Below, one piece after another: positions 8,398-17,199 of a stretch of 64,000 nt of DNA. The stretch comes from Flavobacteriales bacterium UBA7878 (GTDB lineage Bacteria > Bacteroidota > Bacteroidia > Flavobacteriales > Schleiferiaceae): contig DLRW01000087.1 of NCBI GenBank assembly GCA_002501205.1, positions 22,477 through 86,476 on the forward strand, written 5' to 3'. The notes under the pieces were generated by a model that was not told the origin of the DNA, did no database searches, and was given only the letters and a program-made list of their open reading frames with translations. Position numbers and translations under genes: made by a program. The first letter of the stretch is position 1; every line of letters begins with the position of its first letter.

Positions 8398-9138
8398 TTA
8401 ACTGCCGCCCCTGGCCGATCCCTTACGCACCCGCATATTGATTATCTCCACAATTAAGGAGAAGGCTACCGCAAAATAGATGTATCCTTTACTGATATGT
8501 TGATGGAATCCTTCTGCTATTAGCATTACCCCTATCAAGATCAAAAAGCTCAGGGCCAATATTTGCAAAGTGGGATGCTTGGCAATAAAGGCAGCAATCT
8601 TTCCTGCGAAAATCAGCATTACTATTAAGGATACAATAACCGCTAAAATCATGATGCCCAATTCCTGGGTCATCCCGATGGCTGTTAATATGGAGTCGAA
8701 GGAAAATACGATATCCAAAAGGGCGATCTGGATGATAATTCCTGCTAAGCCTTTTCGAACTTTAGATTTGCCTTCTTCCTCATGATGCTCCTCTCCTTCC
8801 ATCTTATGGTGAATCTCAGAAGTTGATTTAGCCAGAAGAAACAATCCACCCGCCAGAAGAACCAGATCACGACCAGTAAACTCCATGTCCATTACCGTGA
8901 ATAAGGGCTCCGTTAATTGAATGATCCAACTGATACCAAACAACATGGCCACCCTGAATACCAAAGCCAGGGAAATACCCGAAATACGTGCACTGGCTTG
9001 ATTTTCTTTCGGCAACTTATTGGTGAGGATAGAGATGAATATGATATTATCAATACCCAATACGATCTCCAATAAACTCAGAGTTAAAAAGGCAATTAAA
9101 CCCTCGGTGCTAAGAATAGCGCTGAAATCCAAACTCAT
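8398..9138 (-). CDS. TerC-family integral membrane protein
   Basis: A 246-residue protein with seven or so membrane spans. The family hallmark EIVLGIDNIIFISIL is near the N-terminus, and a second acidic motif DIVFSFDSILTAIG lies in the middle, together carrying the conserved membrane-embedded Asp residues. A His/Glu-rich cytoplasmic loop (HHKMEGEEHHEEEGKSK) separates the halves. TerC/Alx-like proteins are manganese exporters in several bacteria and are also linked to tellurite resistance, so Mn2+ efflux is the best guess. Its start overlaps the stop of the upstream DUF6340 gene by 4 nt (ATGA), indicating translational coupling. Confidence 0.9.
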   Translation of the reverse strand: MSLDFSAILSTEGLIAFLTLSLLEIVLGIDNIIFISILTNKLPKENQASARISGISLALVFRVAMLFGISWIIQLTEPLFTVMDMEFTGRDLVLLAGGLFLLAKSTSEIHHKMEGEEHHEEEGKSKVRKGLAGIIIQIALLDIVFSFDSILTAIGMTQELGIMILAVIVSLIVMLIFAGKIAAFIAKHPTLQILALSFLILIGVMLIAEGFHQHISKGYIYFAVAFSLIVEIINMRVRKGSARGGS

Positions 9139-10193
9139 TCTTGTAGCTGATTTTGCACTGCTCTTTCATCATGCATCCGTCGCTGTAATTGACTAGCATA
9201 AGTACGAGCGGTTTTGTTTCCATAGCGTGAATAGGCATCCTGTGCCCAACGCTTGGCTTCTTCCAAATCTCCTAAAACCTCATAGGCTACCGCAATATTA
9301 TAAGCCATGCGACCGGCATCTTTGGGCTCAATCGCATTAGGAATGCCCTTTTTCCAAATTTCAATCGCTTCTTCCCACTGCCCTACTTCGGCCATGCGAC
9401 CGCCTTCTTCCAATTCCGGAGATTCTTTAGACTTAGTATAAAAAATGCGTTTTAAGGTTATTGGCATCGGCGCAATCTTATAAGCATAATCATGTCCGAT
9501 TTGGCCACATAAATGACGTACAGCATCTGCCCTGCTAATCAATGCTGCCAGGGCTCCCGCTTTACTATCGGCAGCGCCCTCCCAGGTATTAGTTTGTGAG
9601 ATCATTTGCTGATCAATCAATTCCTTATTGCGAGGATTGTATAAGCGTAGGCCGACACGAATATTAGCTACGCCTTCAGCATACCACTCATCTACTTCAA
9701 TTTCACGGCGGTTTTTTCCTTCACCTACCTTGCGCTTTACCTTCCGTGTGCCTTGGGTAATGATGAAATCGCTATCCATTACCTCTAATACCAGGATCGC
9801 ATCTGCGCGATAACGATTCATAATATTAAACTGTAAATGCTCCGGGAGTGGATCCGGAAATGCCGCGGTTAAACTGTTCCCCTCCAATCTTTCAGAAGCA
9901 ATTAATACCTCATAACGGGGTGAACTTTGCAGGGCGTTTTTTAAACCATTTAAAAGCTCCTGAGCGGCAGCTTTATCCTGATGTGGCATTTCCCCCGTTA
10001 GGATACCTTCACCAATATTCACCCAATTGCCCTTTTTACTGGGCTTAGTGCGATCTACCAATAATAAGGTTTGAATAGCTGGATCAATGGTAAGGGCTGC
10101 GGGACGCATGGTATTGATCATTACCGGCTTTTGGCCCCCACAAGAACTGAGTAAAGCAGCAATTGCTATAAGTGCTGGTATAATTCTCTTCAT
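9135..10193 (-). CDS. DUF6340-family lipoprotein with C-terminal TPR
   Basis: A 352-residue protein. The signal peptide ends in a lipobox (LLSSC; lipidated Cys about residue 18). The central part (IQTLLLVDRTKP, ILTGEMP, YRADAILVLEVMDSDF) matches the DUF6340 family found in Bacteroidota. The C-terminal ~90 residues carry one or two TPR-like helices (AGRMAYNIAVAYEVLGDLEEAKRWAQDAY). It probably acts at the periplasmic face of a membrane. It is the first gene of a two-gene unit with terC, overlapping it by 4 nt. Function unknown. Confidence 0.82.
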   Translation of the reverse strand: MKRIIPALIAIAALLSSCGGQKPVMINTMRPAALTIDPAIQTLLLVDRTKPSKKGNWVNIGEGILTGEMPHQDKAAAQELLNGLKNALQSSPRYEVLIASERLEGNSLTAAFPDPLPEHLQFNIMNRYRADAILVLEVMDSDFIITQGTRKVKRKVGEGKNRREIEVDEWYAEGVANIRVGLRLYNPRNKELIDQQMISQTNTWEGAADSKAGALAALISRADAVRHLCGQIGHDYAYKIAPMPITLKRIFYTKSKESPELEEGGRMAEVGQWEEAIEIWKKGIPNAIEPKDAGRMAYNIAVAYEVLGDLEEAKRWAQDAYSRYGNKTARTYASQLQRRMHDERAVQNQLQE

Positions 10194-10220
10194 AAAGCTT
10201 GGATGTTTAGCGGCTGAAAA

Positions 10221-10251
10221 GCAAAAGGCCTGCCAATAATGACAGGCCTTT
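10221..10251 (-). terminator. Terminator of the M49 peptidase gene (- strand)
   Basis: The arms AAAGGCCTG (10224-10232) and CAGGCCTTT (10243-10251) pair over 9 bp. On the - strand the hairpin is followed by TTTTGCTTTTC. It lies directly after the stop at 10257. Confidence 0.8.
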
Positions 10252-10256
10252 CAAAT

Positions 10257-12278
10257 TTATAAGTTGGAATACTTTTCTCCGTAGTGCAACATCTGCTCAA
10301 CAAAGTCGGTAGGGAATTCCAATTCTACATCGATGATCTCTTCACCATCAAATACCGGTTTCATTTCCGGTTGAATGAATCCTGCATATGGAGCGATATG
10401 CAATTTCTCGGTACGACGTAAGACCTCTTCATGAATTGCTTGATCTACCTTAACTCCGTAATTCTCTACCAAATCACGTCCAGCTTGATAATCACCTTGG
10501 GATTTAACACGTTGAATTTCGCGTAATTGCTGACCAAAGATTTCACGTAAAGCATCGTAATCATTAATTACGAAATAGGTTTTACCCTCAATCACTTTAC
10601 GCTCAATTACATTATCCTTGGCTCCCATTTCCAGGGCCCAAGCTGCAATCAATTGACGGTTACGCATGTGATCTTCCTCAATATTCTCACCTAAATTCAG
10701 GCGACGTAATTGCAGCATCAAACCATTGCGGATGTAATTATCGTATTCTGCCTTACCGGCCTCCAGGCTTTCCATTAAACCTAATTCCAGCATTTTAGGA
10801 TCCATAATAAAGTACAGTGCTACCAAATCAGCACGGGCTTCTTCCAAGGTGCTGGAGTAGTTTTTCAAGGTCTCCTTGGGAGTATGTACATCCTTTTCCA
10901 GTTTTCCGGAAGCATGACCTACCACTTCATGGAGTGCAGTGTGCATCTTAGAGCTAATCGCTCCGTATTTCTTAGCGCGCTCCAATTCTTCCGTGCTAAA
11001 GGCAAATTCCTCCAGAAATCCTTCGCCGCGGGCATTCTCATAAGCGCCTTCAATATTGGTAAGGCTAATCGATTTAGAACCATGCTCTACGCGAATCCAG
11101 TTGGCATTCGGAAGGTTAACGCCAATGGGAGTTGAAGGAGTGGTTGCCCCAGCTTCCCCTACAACATTAATCATGCGATAGGATACACCTACCACCTTTT
11201 CTTTTTTATGCTGGTCCATAATCGGACTGTTATCCTCAAAGAATTGGATGTTTTCCGAAATCACCTTCATTTTTTCACTGGCATCCATATCCTTTACCTG
11301 AACCACGGTTTCATAGGTAGCTTTATAACCTAATGGATCATGGTACACTTCAATAAAGGAGTTGATATAGTCTACCGTGCTAGCGGTATCCTGTACCCAA
11401 GCAATATTATACTCATCCCACTTATTGAGATCACCACTTTTATAGTATTCGATCAAAATACTCAAAGCCTTGGCTTGCTGTTCATTTTCAGCTACTCCTT
11501 GGGCTAGCTCCAACCAGTAAATAATCTTTTTAATGGCGGGTCCGTATAAACCTTCAACATGCCAGGTTTTCTCGACTAAAGTTCCGTTTTCACGTACCAA
11601 TTTGGAGTTTAAACCATAGCTAATTGGGGTACTATCCTTAGGATTCATCTGAGCTTTATAAAAGGCTGTGGCCTCTGCTTCGGTGATATCTGGATCGTAG
11701 AAATTTACTGCCGATGCCAGTAATAAATCATGATGAGGGTCTTTACTTACCCCTTTACTGTCTTCTGAATTGAAAATTACGGCAATGGCCTCATCATTCA
11801 GGCCGGCGCCACTCTTTTCTAATAGTGATTCAAAATAGGCCTGATCAAATTCGGGCTTTAATTTGGCGTGGCTGTAATGATGGTGAATACCATTGCTGAA
11901 AAACACACGCTTGGCATAAATCAGGAAATTATCCCATTGGGCATCTCCTTCGCCTTCGTGATTTTTGATAATGGTCTCCAGGGCCTTGCGAATCTCTAAA
12001 TTATGGCGATACAATTGATCCCATAAAATATCGCGGCCTTCTAAGCCAGCCTGGGTAAGGTAATAAGCCAGTTTCTTCTGTTGCAGACTCAATTTTTCCC
12101 ATCCGGGAACCTGGTATCGCAAAATGCGTAAATCCGCAAACTGCTCGGTTTGCCATTGATAATCAGTGGTCTTTTCAGTCATGGATTCGTTTTCAGCGGG
12201 TGTTTTCTCTTCAGTAGGATTGTTACAGGCTCCGGCTACCAATAAAGCAGACAGAGTCCAAAGGCTGATTCTTTTCAT
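10257..12278 (-). CDS. Dipeptidyl-peptidase III-like zinc peptidase (M49), probable lipoprotein
   Basis: A 673-residue protein. A signal-like N-terminus ends in a possible lipobox (LLVAGAC), followed by an acidic Glu/Thr linker, so the enzyme is probably membrane-anchored in the periplasm. The M49 zinc motif HExxGH is present as HEVVGH (H450, E451, H455), and the downstream EEARAD (E479, E480) supplies the third zinc ligand, as in DPP III. Members remove dipeptides from the N-terminus of peptides. In databases this Bacteroidota branch is often mislabelled dihydrofolate reductase. Transcription ends at the hairpin at 10221-10251. The upstream bshC stop is 30 nt away, so read-through is possible. 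Confidence 0.9.
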   Translation of the reverse strand: MKRISLWTLSALLVAGACNNPTEEKTPAENESMTEKTTDYQWQTEQFADLRILRYQVPGWEKLSLQQKKLAYYLTQAGLEGRDILWDQLYRHNLEIRKALETIIKNHEGEGDAQWDNFLIYAKRVFFSNGIHHHYSHAKLKPEFDQAYFESLLEKSGAGLNDEAIAVIFNSEDSKGVSKDPHHDLLLASAVNFYDPDITEAEATAFYKAQMNPKDSTPISYGLNSKLVRENGTLVEKTWHVEGLYGPAIKKIIYWLELAQGVAENEQQAKALSILIEYYKSGDLNKWDEYNIAWVQDTASTVDYINSFIEVYHDPLGYKATYETVVQVKDMDASEKMKVISENIQFFEDNSPIMDQHKKEKVVGVSYRMINVVGEAGATTPSTPIGVNLPNANWIRVEHGSKSISLTNIEGAYENARGEGFLEEFAFSTEELERAKKYGAISSKMHTALHEVVGHASGKLEKDVHTPKETLKNYSSTLEEARADLVALYFIMDPKMLELGLMESLEAGKAEYDNYIRNGLMLQLRRLNLGENIEEDHMRNRQLIAAWALEMGAKDNVIERKVIEGKTYFVINDYDALREIFGQQLREIQRVKSQGDYQAGRDLVENYGVKVDQAIHEEVLRRTEKLHIAPYAGFIQPEMKPVFDGEEIIDVELEFPTDFVEQMLHYGEKYSNL

Positions 12279-12308
12279 GTTCTTGAATTAGTTGCTCGAA
12301 TATAAAGC

Positions 12309-13907
12309 TTAAAGCCGGACAATGGTAAAGCGAAAATCCAATGGATCAAGGTCCTTTAAGAGTCTTTGGATAAGAGCCTTTCCGTAACTGGCATAATAGG
12401 GCGTTAAATTATCATGGCGCTCCTGCAAGCCACCTTTGGGAAAGAGGGCCAAATAGGCGCGTTCCAATTTTTCCATCTGCTCTGATGAGCGACGCTTTTC
12501 AGCCCGAATCAGCTTTTTTCGCAGATTCTCAATACCATTCAATTGCTTTTGCCTCTGAGCATTTACGGCGCCCAGCATCGAGCGGTCCGTTAACTCGGCT
12601 ATAGCTTCCAGATCTTCGAACATCTTCTCCAATTGCTCATCAAAATCTTTGAGCTCCACATCTTTAGGAAAGCGCTCCTTAATATAGTTCCGCTTCAAAT
12701 CATTCAAGTCTTGAAATAACTCGCGTGGATCCAATTCCAAATCAGCCAATCGGTTGCGCCATTTCTCCGGGCATAGCAATACCGAATTCCGCAAAATCAA
12801 TAAAGGAAAAGGCACGGCTTGATCATCAAACATCGACTTCAATTGGAACCAATAAGCCAACTCACCTCCCCCACCTATATACCCCAGGTTTGGAAGAATC
12901 ACCTCTTGATATAAGGGACGTAAAACCACATTGGGACTGAATCGTTCCGGATGGTTTTCAAGTTCAGATTTTAACTCACTTTCGCTAAACCGGATTTCGG
13001 TATTCAAGACCAACCATTCGCCATCCTTAAACTCAATGCGCTCCCGTAAACCGGGCTTTAGGTAAAAGAGATTAATCGGTCTGGGAAATACCTGGGCAAA
13101 GTATTTTTGGCTAAGAGCATCACTTTGCTCCTGCACCTTTTGGTGGATACGATCTTCAAAAAGATCCGCCTTAAATTGAGGAAGCATTTGCCTTTTTAAT
13201 TCCGGGCGATCCGCATCCAAAATCACTAATCCTTCCGATTTAAATAACTCATGTACTACCCAGCGGGTAGCCTGACTTAAATTAGGATGTTCGTGATAGC
13301 CATTGCGTAAGATGCTCAGAATTTCTTCGGCCTGCTTACCAGGCCCTAAATGCTCTTCCAATTCATCGATCACTTTGCCCATCCCAAAGGGAGGCATATG
13401 TCCTACCGGGCCTTTAAAATCATTCACCCATTTTAAACGACCTCCAAAGAGGTTGATAAAAGAGATTTCTTCAAAGTCATGATCTTCACTGGCCATCCAG
13501 TAAATGGGCACAAAATTGTATTCGGGGTACGCTTCTTTGAGTTGCTTACTCAAATTGATGGTACTCACGATTTTATAGATAAAGTATAAGGGGCCCGTGA
13601 GGATGTTTAATTGATGTCCGGTAGTAACCGTAAAGGTCTTTTCCGACTTAAGGCTTTCGATCTGCTCCAACAATTCAGCATTGGGCTCAATACCCGTTTC
13701 CTGGTATTGTTGGATTAAGCTATCCGCCAAAATTTGACGCTTATCCAAAGAAAAATCCTGGCGCGCCTCGATGCGGGCTTTAAAAGATTGGAGTTCGGGA
13801 AAATCCGATATATAGTTCTGTAATTGAGGATTTTGATCTAAATAGTCGAGGATCAGTTCACTAAAATAACCGGTTTGACGGTAAGGGATACACTCCGATT
13901 CATTCAT
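12309..13907 (-). CDS. bshC: Bacillithiol biosynthesis cysteine-adding enzyme
   Basis: A 532-residue protein, full length for BshC. Recognisable features are the N-terminal helical part starting at YRQTGYFSELILDYL, the Rossmann core TVTTGHQLNILTGPLYFIYKI, the MASEDHDFEEI motif, VILDADRPELK, the YIGGGGELAYWFQLK segment and a long coiled coil (about residues 400-480). BshC is thought to join cysteine to glucosaminyl-malate, the last step of bacillithiol synthesis, in the cytoplasm. BshA and BshB are not in the window, as is common in Bacteroidota. A CAAAAATA motif at 13912-13919 may be its -7 box, giving an almost leaderless mRNA. Confidence 0.95.
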   Translation of the reverse strand: MNESECIPYRQTGYFSELILDYLDQNPQLQNYISDFPELQSFKARIEARQDFSLDKRQILADSLIQQYQETGIEPNAELLEQIESLKSEKTFTVTTGHQLNILTGPLYFIYKIVSTINLSKQLKEAYPEYNFVPIYWMASEDHDFEEISFINLFGGRLKWVNDFKGPVGHMPPFGMGKVIDELEEHLGPGKQAEEILSILRNGYHEHPNLSQATRWVVHELFKSEGLVILDADRPELKRQMLPQFKADLFEDRIHQKVQEQSDALSQKYFAQVFPRPINLFYLKPGLRERIEFKDGEWLVLNTEIRFSESELKSELENHPERFSPNVVLRPLYQEVILPNLGYIGGGGELAYWFQLKSMFDDQAVPFPLLILRNSVLLCPEKWRNRLADLELDPRELFQDLNDLKRNYIKERFPKDVELKDFDEQLEKMFEDLEAIAELTDRSMLGAVNAQRQKQLNGIENLRKKLIRAEKRRSSEQMEKLERAYLALFPKGGLQERHDNLTPYYASYGKALIQRLLKDLDPLDFRFTIVRL

Positions 13908-13911
13908 GAGG

Positions 13912-13919
13912 CAAAAATA
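13912..13919 (-). promoter_or_regulatory. Possible -7 box of bshC (TATTTTTG on the - strand)
   Basis: A full match to TAnnTTTG on the - strand, only 4 nt from the bshC start codon. If active, the transcript would be leaderless or start inside the first codons. No -33 element is seen. Confidence 0.3.
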
Positions 13920-13940
13920 CTATTATGGCTGATAAGCTGC

Positions 13941-14405
13941 CTAGCTAAGGATCAGAAACAGGATTACAAATAAGTATATCGCCCAAAAGGGTCGAAGGTT
14001 CATAGGATCGGAACCAAAAAGCAATTTTGTGATCCGGAAGCAGAATCCTCGATTTGTAGCGATCCATTGATACAGACGATCGCTAAAATTGCGAAAGAGC
14101 ACATTCCGCTGATAGGATTTGTGCAGCCAAGAGTATTTCCCAGCCAAATATAAACTGCGAGAAGCCGAATCCGGTCCGCTGTAAATATGCCCGTCCTCTT
14201 CAATCAATCGACTGGCTTCCTTAAAAATTTGGGGATCTAAATCCTGGAATTGACCTATTCCATTTTGATAAGGCTCAAATTGAACCTTAGCCTTCAGCAA
14301 CTTATCCCAGTTGCTAGTCCAGAAACGGCAAAAAGAACAATCGCCGTCCCAATACATGGTTACCTTAGCTGGTGGAAACTTTGTTTCTCGAACTTTTTGG
14401 AACAC
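13941..14405 (-). CDS. DCC-family (DUF393) thiol-disulfide oxidoreductase-like protein
   Basis: A 154-residue protein. The signature motif is VTMYWDGDCSFCRFW (D20, D22, C23, C26), giving a DxDCxxC thioredoxin-like active site. The centre holds the alpha-beta fold and the C-terminus has a hydrophobic helix (FWAIYLFVILFLI) that may be a membrane anchor. DUF393 proteins are predicted redox proteins of unknown substrate. It lies directly upstream of bshC in the same direction, and a thiol-redox link to bacillithiol is possible but not shown. A small open frame precedes it by 28 nt. Confidence 0.85.
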   Translation of the reverse strand: MFQKVRETKFPPAKVTMYWDGDCSFCRFWTSNWDKLLKAKVQFEPYQNGIGQFQDLDPQIFKEASRLIEEDGHIYSGPDSASRSLYLAGKYSWLHKSYQRNVLFRNFSDRLYQWIATNRGFCFRITKLLFGSDPMNLRPFWAIYLFVILFLILS

Positions 14406-14433
14406 TTCACTTTTTAAGCGAAGTTAAGCTGAA

Positions 14434-14589
14434 TTAAGCAGTTTGCTTATCCATTTCAAATTGAAAACTACGTTCTGGATCGCGCAGCATTTTTCCTTGA
14501 CTTATGGATAGGGTACGCCCCTCATTACTAACGTAGTCTTTGACCTCTAAAGCAATTTGTAACCAGTTCCTCATGGATGTTGTTTTCAT
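14434..14589 (-). CDS. Possible small protein, 51 residues
   Basis: A short frame on the - strand with ATG at 14589 and TAA ending at 14434. It reads MKTTSMRNWLQIALEVKDYV, then a polar middle and ends EMDKQTA. It has no signal peptide or membrane span; it is amphipathic at the N-terminus and charged. It lies 28 nt upstream of the DCC gene in the same direction and otherwise the stretch 14406-14816 would be a 411-nt gap. An alternative start is the second ATG (residue 6). I do not recognise a family, so coding status rests on position and plausible composition only. Confidence 0.4.
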   Translation of the reverse strand: MKTTSMRNWLQIALEVKDYVSNEGRTLSISQGKMLRDPERSFQFEMDKQTA

Positions 14590-14816
14590 CGAAAATAGTC
14601 AACATAAGAATACTGCGCAAGTATTTCGGCTTCTTAAAATCCTTAGCCCTGCTGGATTTCAGCGCAATCCAAGAAAAAGTTATAATTGATTTACAGTCTA
14701 TTTGATAGCTTTAAAATAAAGCGTAGTTATTAACAAGCGCCTGTTAATTAAGCTATTCCGTTGCTTTTAATTTTAAACAACACTTTTGATAAAGCAGTCC
14801 TTCGATAGAAAAAAAT
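14590..14816. other. Intergenic region upstream of the small frame
   Basis: A+T-rich, with no convincing frame on either strand. It presumably holds the promoter of the small frame/DCC genes and the end of the HMG-CoA lyase transcript. No hairpin terminator is evident. Confidence 0.35.
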
Positions 14817-15680
14817 TTAGAGCGGAAAAGTTTGCAAGGCACGGTTGTAAGCCGATTCAAAAGCCAGCATATCGACACCATGTGCTACCTTTTTCTCATT
14901 GAAATAGCTGAGTAATTTTTCTGTGGGCATATTTCCAATAAGATCATCTGCGGCCATTGGGCAGCCCCCATAACCTTTGATTGCGCCATCAAAACGTCGG
15001 CAACCTTTGGCATAGGCTGTATCTACCTTTTCTCGCCAATTATGAGCGTGTGTATGTAAATGCGCACCAAACTCTACCTGCGGAAAGGCAGGGATTAAAC
15101 TACCAAACAAATGGGCGATACTCTCTGGATTTGAAGTGCCAATAGTATCCGATAAGGATAAAATCTTTACTCCACGATCGGCCAGTGCGGCACAAAAATC
15201 CTCTACTATACTTACCGACCAGGCCTCGCGATAGGGATTCCCGAAACCCATGCTTACATACACCACCAATTGCTTATTCTGCTTGGTGCTGAGCTCCAGA
15301 AGTTCTTCCACTAATTCTCGGCTTTCCGCAATGGTCTTATTGGTATTTCGCTTTTGGAATACTTCAGAAACCGAAAAGGGATAACCCAGGTATTCGATTT
15401 CATCATAAGCCGCTGCCTCCTGAGCTCCCCTAAGGTTAGCTACTATGGCTAATAATTGGGTTTGGGTACGACTTAAGTCCAGATTGGCCAGTACTTCTTT
15501 GGTGTCTTTAAGCTGCGGTATAGCCTTCGGAGAAACAAAACTGCCAAAATCCAAACTATGAAAGCCTACCTCCAGCAAAGACTGGAGATAGGCTACTTTA
15601 TTTTGAGTTGGAATAAAATCGTGAAGGCCCTGCATAGCATCGCGGGGGCATTCCACAATATCCACATGGTTTGCTGTCAA
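14817..15680 (-). CDS. Hydroxymethylglutaryl-CoA lyase
   Basis: A 287-residue TIM-barrel enzyme of the HMGL-like family. Catalytic features are PRDAMQ near the N-terminus (R13, D14), HLHTHAH (H207, H209), the metal-binding region, and the flexible-loop cysteine GYGGCPMA (C240). It cleaves HMG-CoA to acetyl-CoA and acetoacetate in leucine and ketone catabolism. The VECPRDAMQ version of the normally VEVGPRDGLQ motif is slightly divergent. The only plausible start is a TTG at 15680; no in-frame ATG precedes the first conserved motif. A TACTTTCG -7-like box lies at 15709-15716. Acetoacetate production fits with fumarylacetoacetase elsewhere in the window, but they are not linked. Confidence 0.88.
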   Translation of the reverse strand: MTANHVDIVECPRDAMQGLHDFIPTQNKVAYLQSLLEVGFHSLDFGSFVSPKAIPQLKDTKEVLANLDLSRTQTQLLAIVANLRGAQEAAAYDEIEYLGYPFSVSEVFQKRNTNKTIAESRELVEELLELSTKQNKQLVVYVSMGFGNPYREAWSVSIVEDFCAALADRGVKILSLSDTIGTSNPESIAHLFGSLIPAFPQVEFGAHLHTHAHNWREKVDTAYAKGCRRFDGAIKGYGGCPMAADDLIGNMPTEKLLSYFNEKKVAHGVDMLAFESAYNRALQTFPL

Positions 15681-15708
15681 TTTTCGCTTTTTTTGATGAG
15701 AGGTTCTG

Positions 15709-15716
15709 CGAAAGTA
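15709..15716 (-). promoter_or_regulatory. -7-like box TACTTTCG of the HMG-CoA lyase gene
   Basis: CGAAAGTA on the + strand reads TACTTTCG on the - strand (7 of 8 to TAnnTTTG), 28 nt upstream of the TTG start at 15680. No -33 TTG at the expected spacing. Confidence 0.4.
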
Positions 15717-15725
15717 CTAGCAATT

Positions 15726-17189
15726 TTAAGATTTCGGAACCCTTTTTAAAGCTTCGAGGAAATAGCCCCAAAACTTCCCTACCGATGCAATGTTCACTTT
15801 CTCATCTGGGCTGTGTGGATTCTTAATGGTGGGACCGAAAGAGATCATCTCCAAATTAGGATAATGCTGACCTAAAAGACCGCATTCCAAACCGGCATGG
15901 CAAGCCAACACATTAGGCTCTTCTTTAAACAACTCTACATACAAATCCTTCATCATACCCAACATGCGCGAATTAGGATCGAGCTTCCAACCAGGGTATG
16001 AACCACTGTGCTCTACCTGAGCGCCTAAAATTCTCCAGGGAGCTCCTACAGAATCTGCAATATCAAATTTGGCACTTTCGCGATCTGAACGCTGTAAGGC
16101 TTTTAGATTCATTTTACCTAGCGCTAAGCTCACATGGGCCACATTATTACTGGTTTCCACCAAATCTTCCACATCAGGACTCATCCGGCGAATACCATCA
16201 TGGGTGCATTGAAGGGCAGCACTAAAACGCTGGAAGTCGGTAGCCGTCATTTTTTGAGCCGGTAAATCCACTTTATCTACCGCAATGCGAATATTCGGAT
16301 CAGTAGTGGCAAACTCCTTAACCAGCGCCGCACCTAGTTCCTTCCAATATTCTTCAGCCTCAGCTGCTTTATCCTTGCTAACAATTACAATGGCTTCAGC
16401 TTCGCGCGGAATTGCATTTCGTAAACCCCCTCCTTCAAATTCGCTGATGCTCCAGCCGTATTCTTCTTGAGGATCGTAGATCATACGATTCAAGACTTTG
16501 TTGGCATTGCCACGGCCATAAATGATATCCATACCACTATGACCACCAAAAAGGCCTTCTACCTTCACCTGAAAGGCTTGTTCCGAAGCGGCATCGGTAG
16601 CCTCTTCTTCATAGGTCCAATTTACATCGGTATCAATACCTCCAGCGCAACCAATACTGAGTTCATCGTCATCTTCAGTATCGAGATTCATCAAAATATC
16701 ACCGCTTAAGAAACCGGCTTGTAAATGATGAGCGCCAGTCATGCCTGCTTCCTCATCAGTGGTAAATAAAGCTTCCAGGGCCGGATGCGCGATATCCTTT
16801 GAGGCCAAAACCGCCATAATGGAGGCTACCCCAATACCATTATCGGCACCTAGGGTAGTTCCACGAGCCTTTACCCATTCCCCATCGATATACATATTGA
16901 TTCCCTGGGTATCGAAATCAAAGTCGGTGTCTTTGTTCTTTTGGCAAACCATATCCAAATGCGCCTGCAAAACCACTTTCTTGCGATCTTCCATTCCAGC
17001 ACTGGCTGGTTTAGATACCAGGATATTCCCGATTTCATCTTGTTTCCACTCCAAGCCTTGGCTCTTGGCGAAATCGATCATAAAAGCCTGTACTTTCTCT
17101 TCCTTTTTAGATGGACGAGGCACAGAATTTAAATCGGCAAAATGCCCCCATACCGACTGGGGCTCAAGGTTTCTGATTTCTTCAGACAT
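15726..17189 (-). CDS. pepD: Aminoacyl-histidine dipeptidase (M20C)
   Basis: A 487-residue cytoplasmic dipeptidase, the usual length for PepD. Metal and catalytic motifs are intact: QAHLDMV (H77, D79), TLGADNGIG (D116), TTDEEAGMTGAH (E146, E147), and a late SFGPTIKNPHSPDE with the last histidine ligand. The central lid domain (about residues 205-390) contains GLFGGHSGMDI. It hydrolyses Xaa-His and other dipeptides. It follows the SPFH gene by only 10 nt and is the last gene of the probable - strand unit starting at 21296. Confidence 0.94.
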   Translation of the reverse strand: MSEEIRNLEPQSVWGHFADLNSVPRPSKKEEKVQAFMIDFAKSQGLEWKQDEIGNILVSKPASAGMEDRKKVVLQAHLDMVCQKNKDTDFDFDTQGINMYIDGEWVKARGTTLGADNGIGVASIMAVLASKDIAHPALEALFTTDEEAGMTGAHHLQAGFLSGDILMNLDTEDDDELSIGCAGGIDTDVNWTYEEEATDAASEQAFQVKVEGLFGGHSGMDIIYGRGNANKVLNRMIYDPQEEYGWSISEFEGGGLRNAIPREAEAIVIVSKDKAAEAEEYWKELGAALVKEFATTDPNIRIAVDKVDLPAQKMTATDFQRFSAALQCTHDGIRRMSPDVEDLVETSNNVAHVSLALGKMNLKALQRSDRESAKFDIADSVGAPWRILGAQVEHSGSYPGWKLDPNSRMLGMMKDLYVELFKEEPNVLACHAGLECGLLGQHYPNLEMISFGPTIKNPHSPDEKVNIASVGKFWGYFLEALKRVPKS

Positions 17190-17199
17190 TCGATCTGTT

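Noticed and set aside
15681..15749. Upstream ATG for the HMG-CoA lyase
   Set aside because: No in-frame ATG is near; the codons before the TTG are Lys/Arg-rich and not part of the family.
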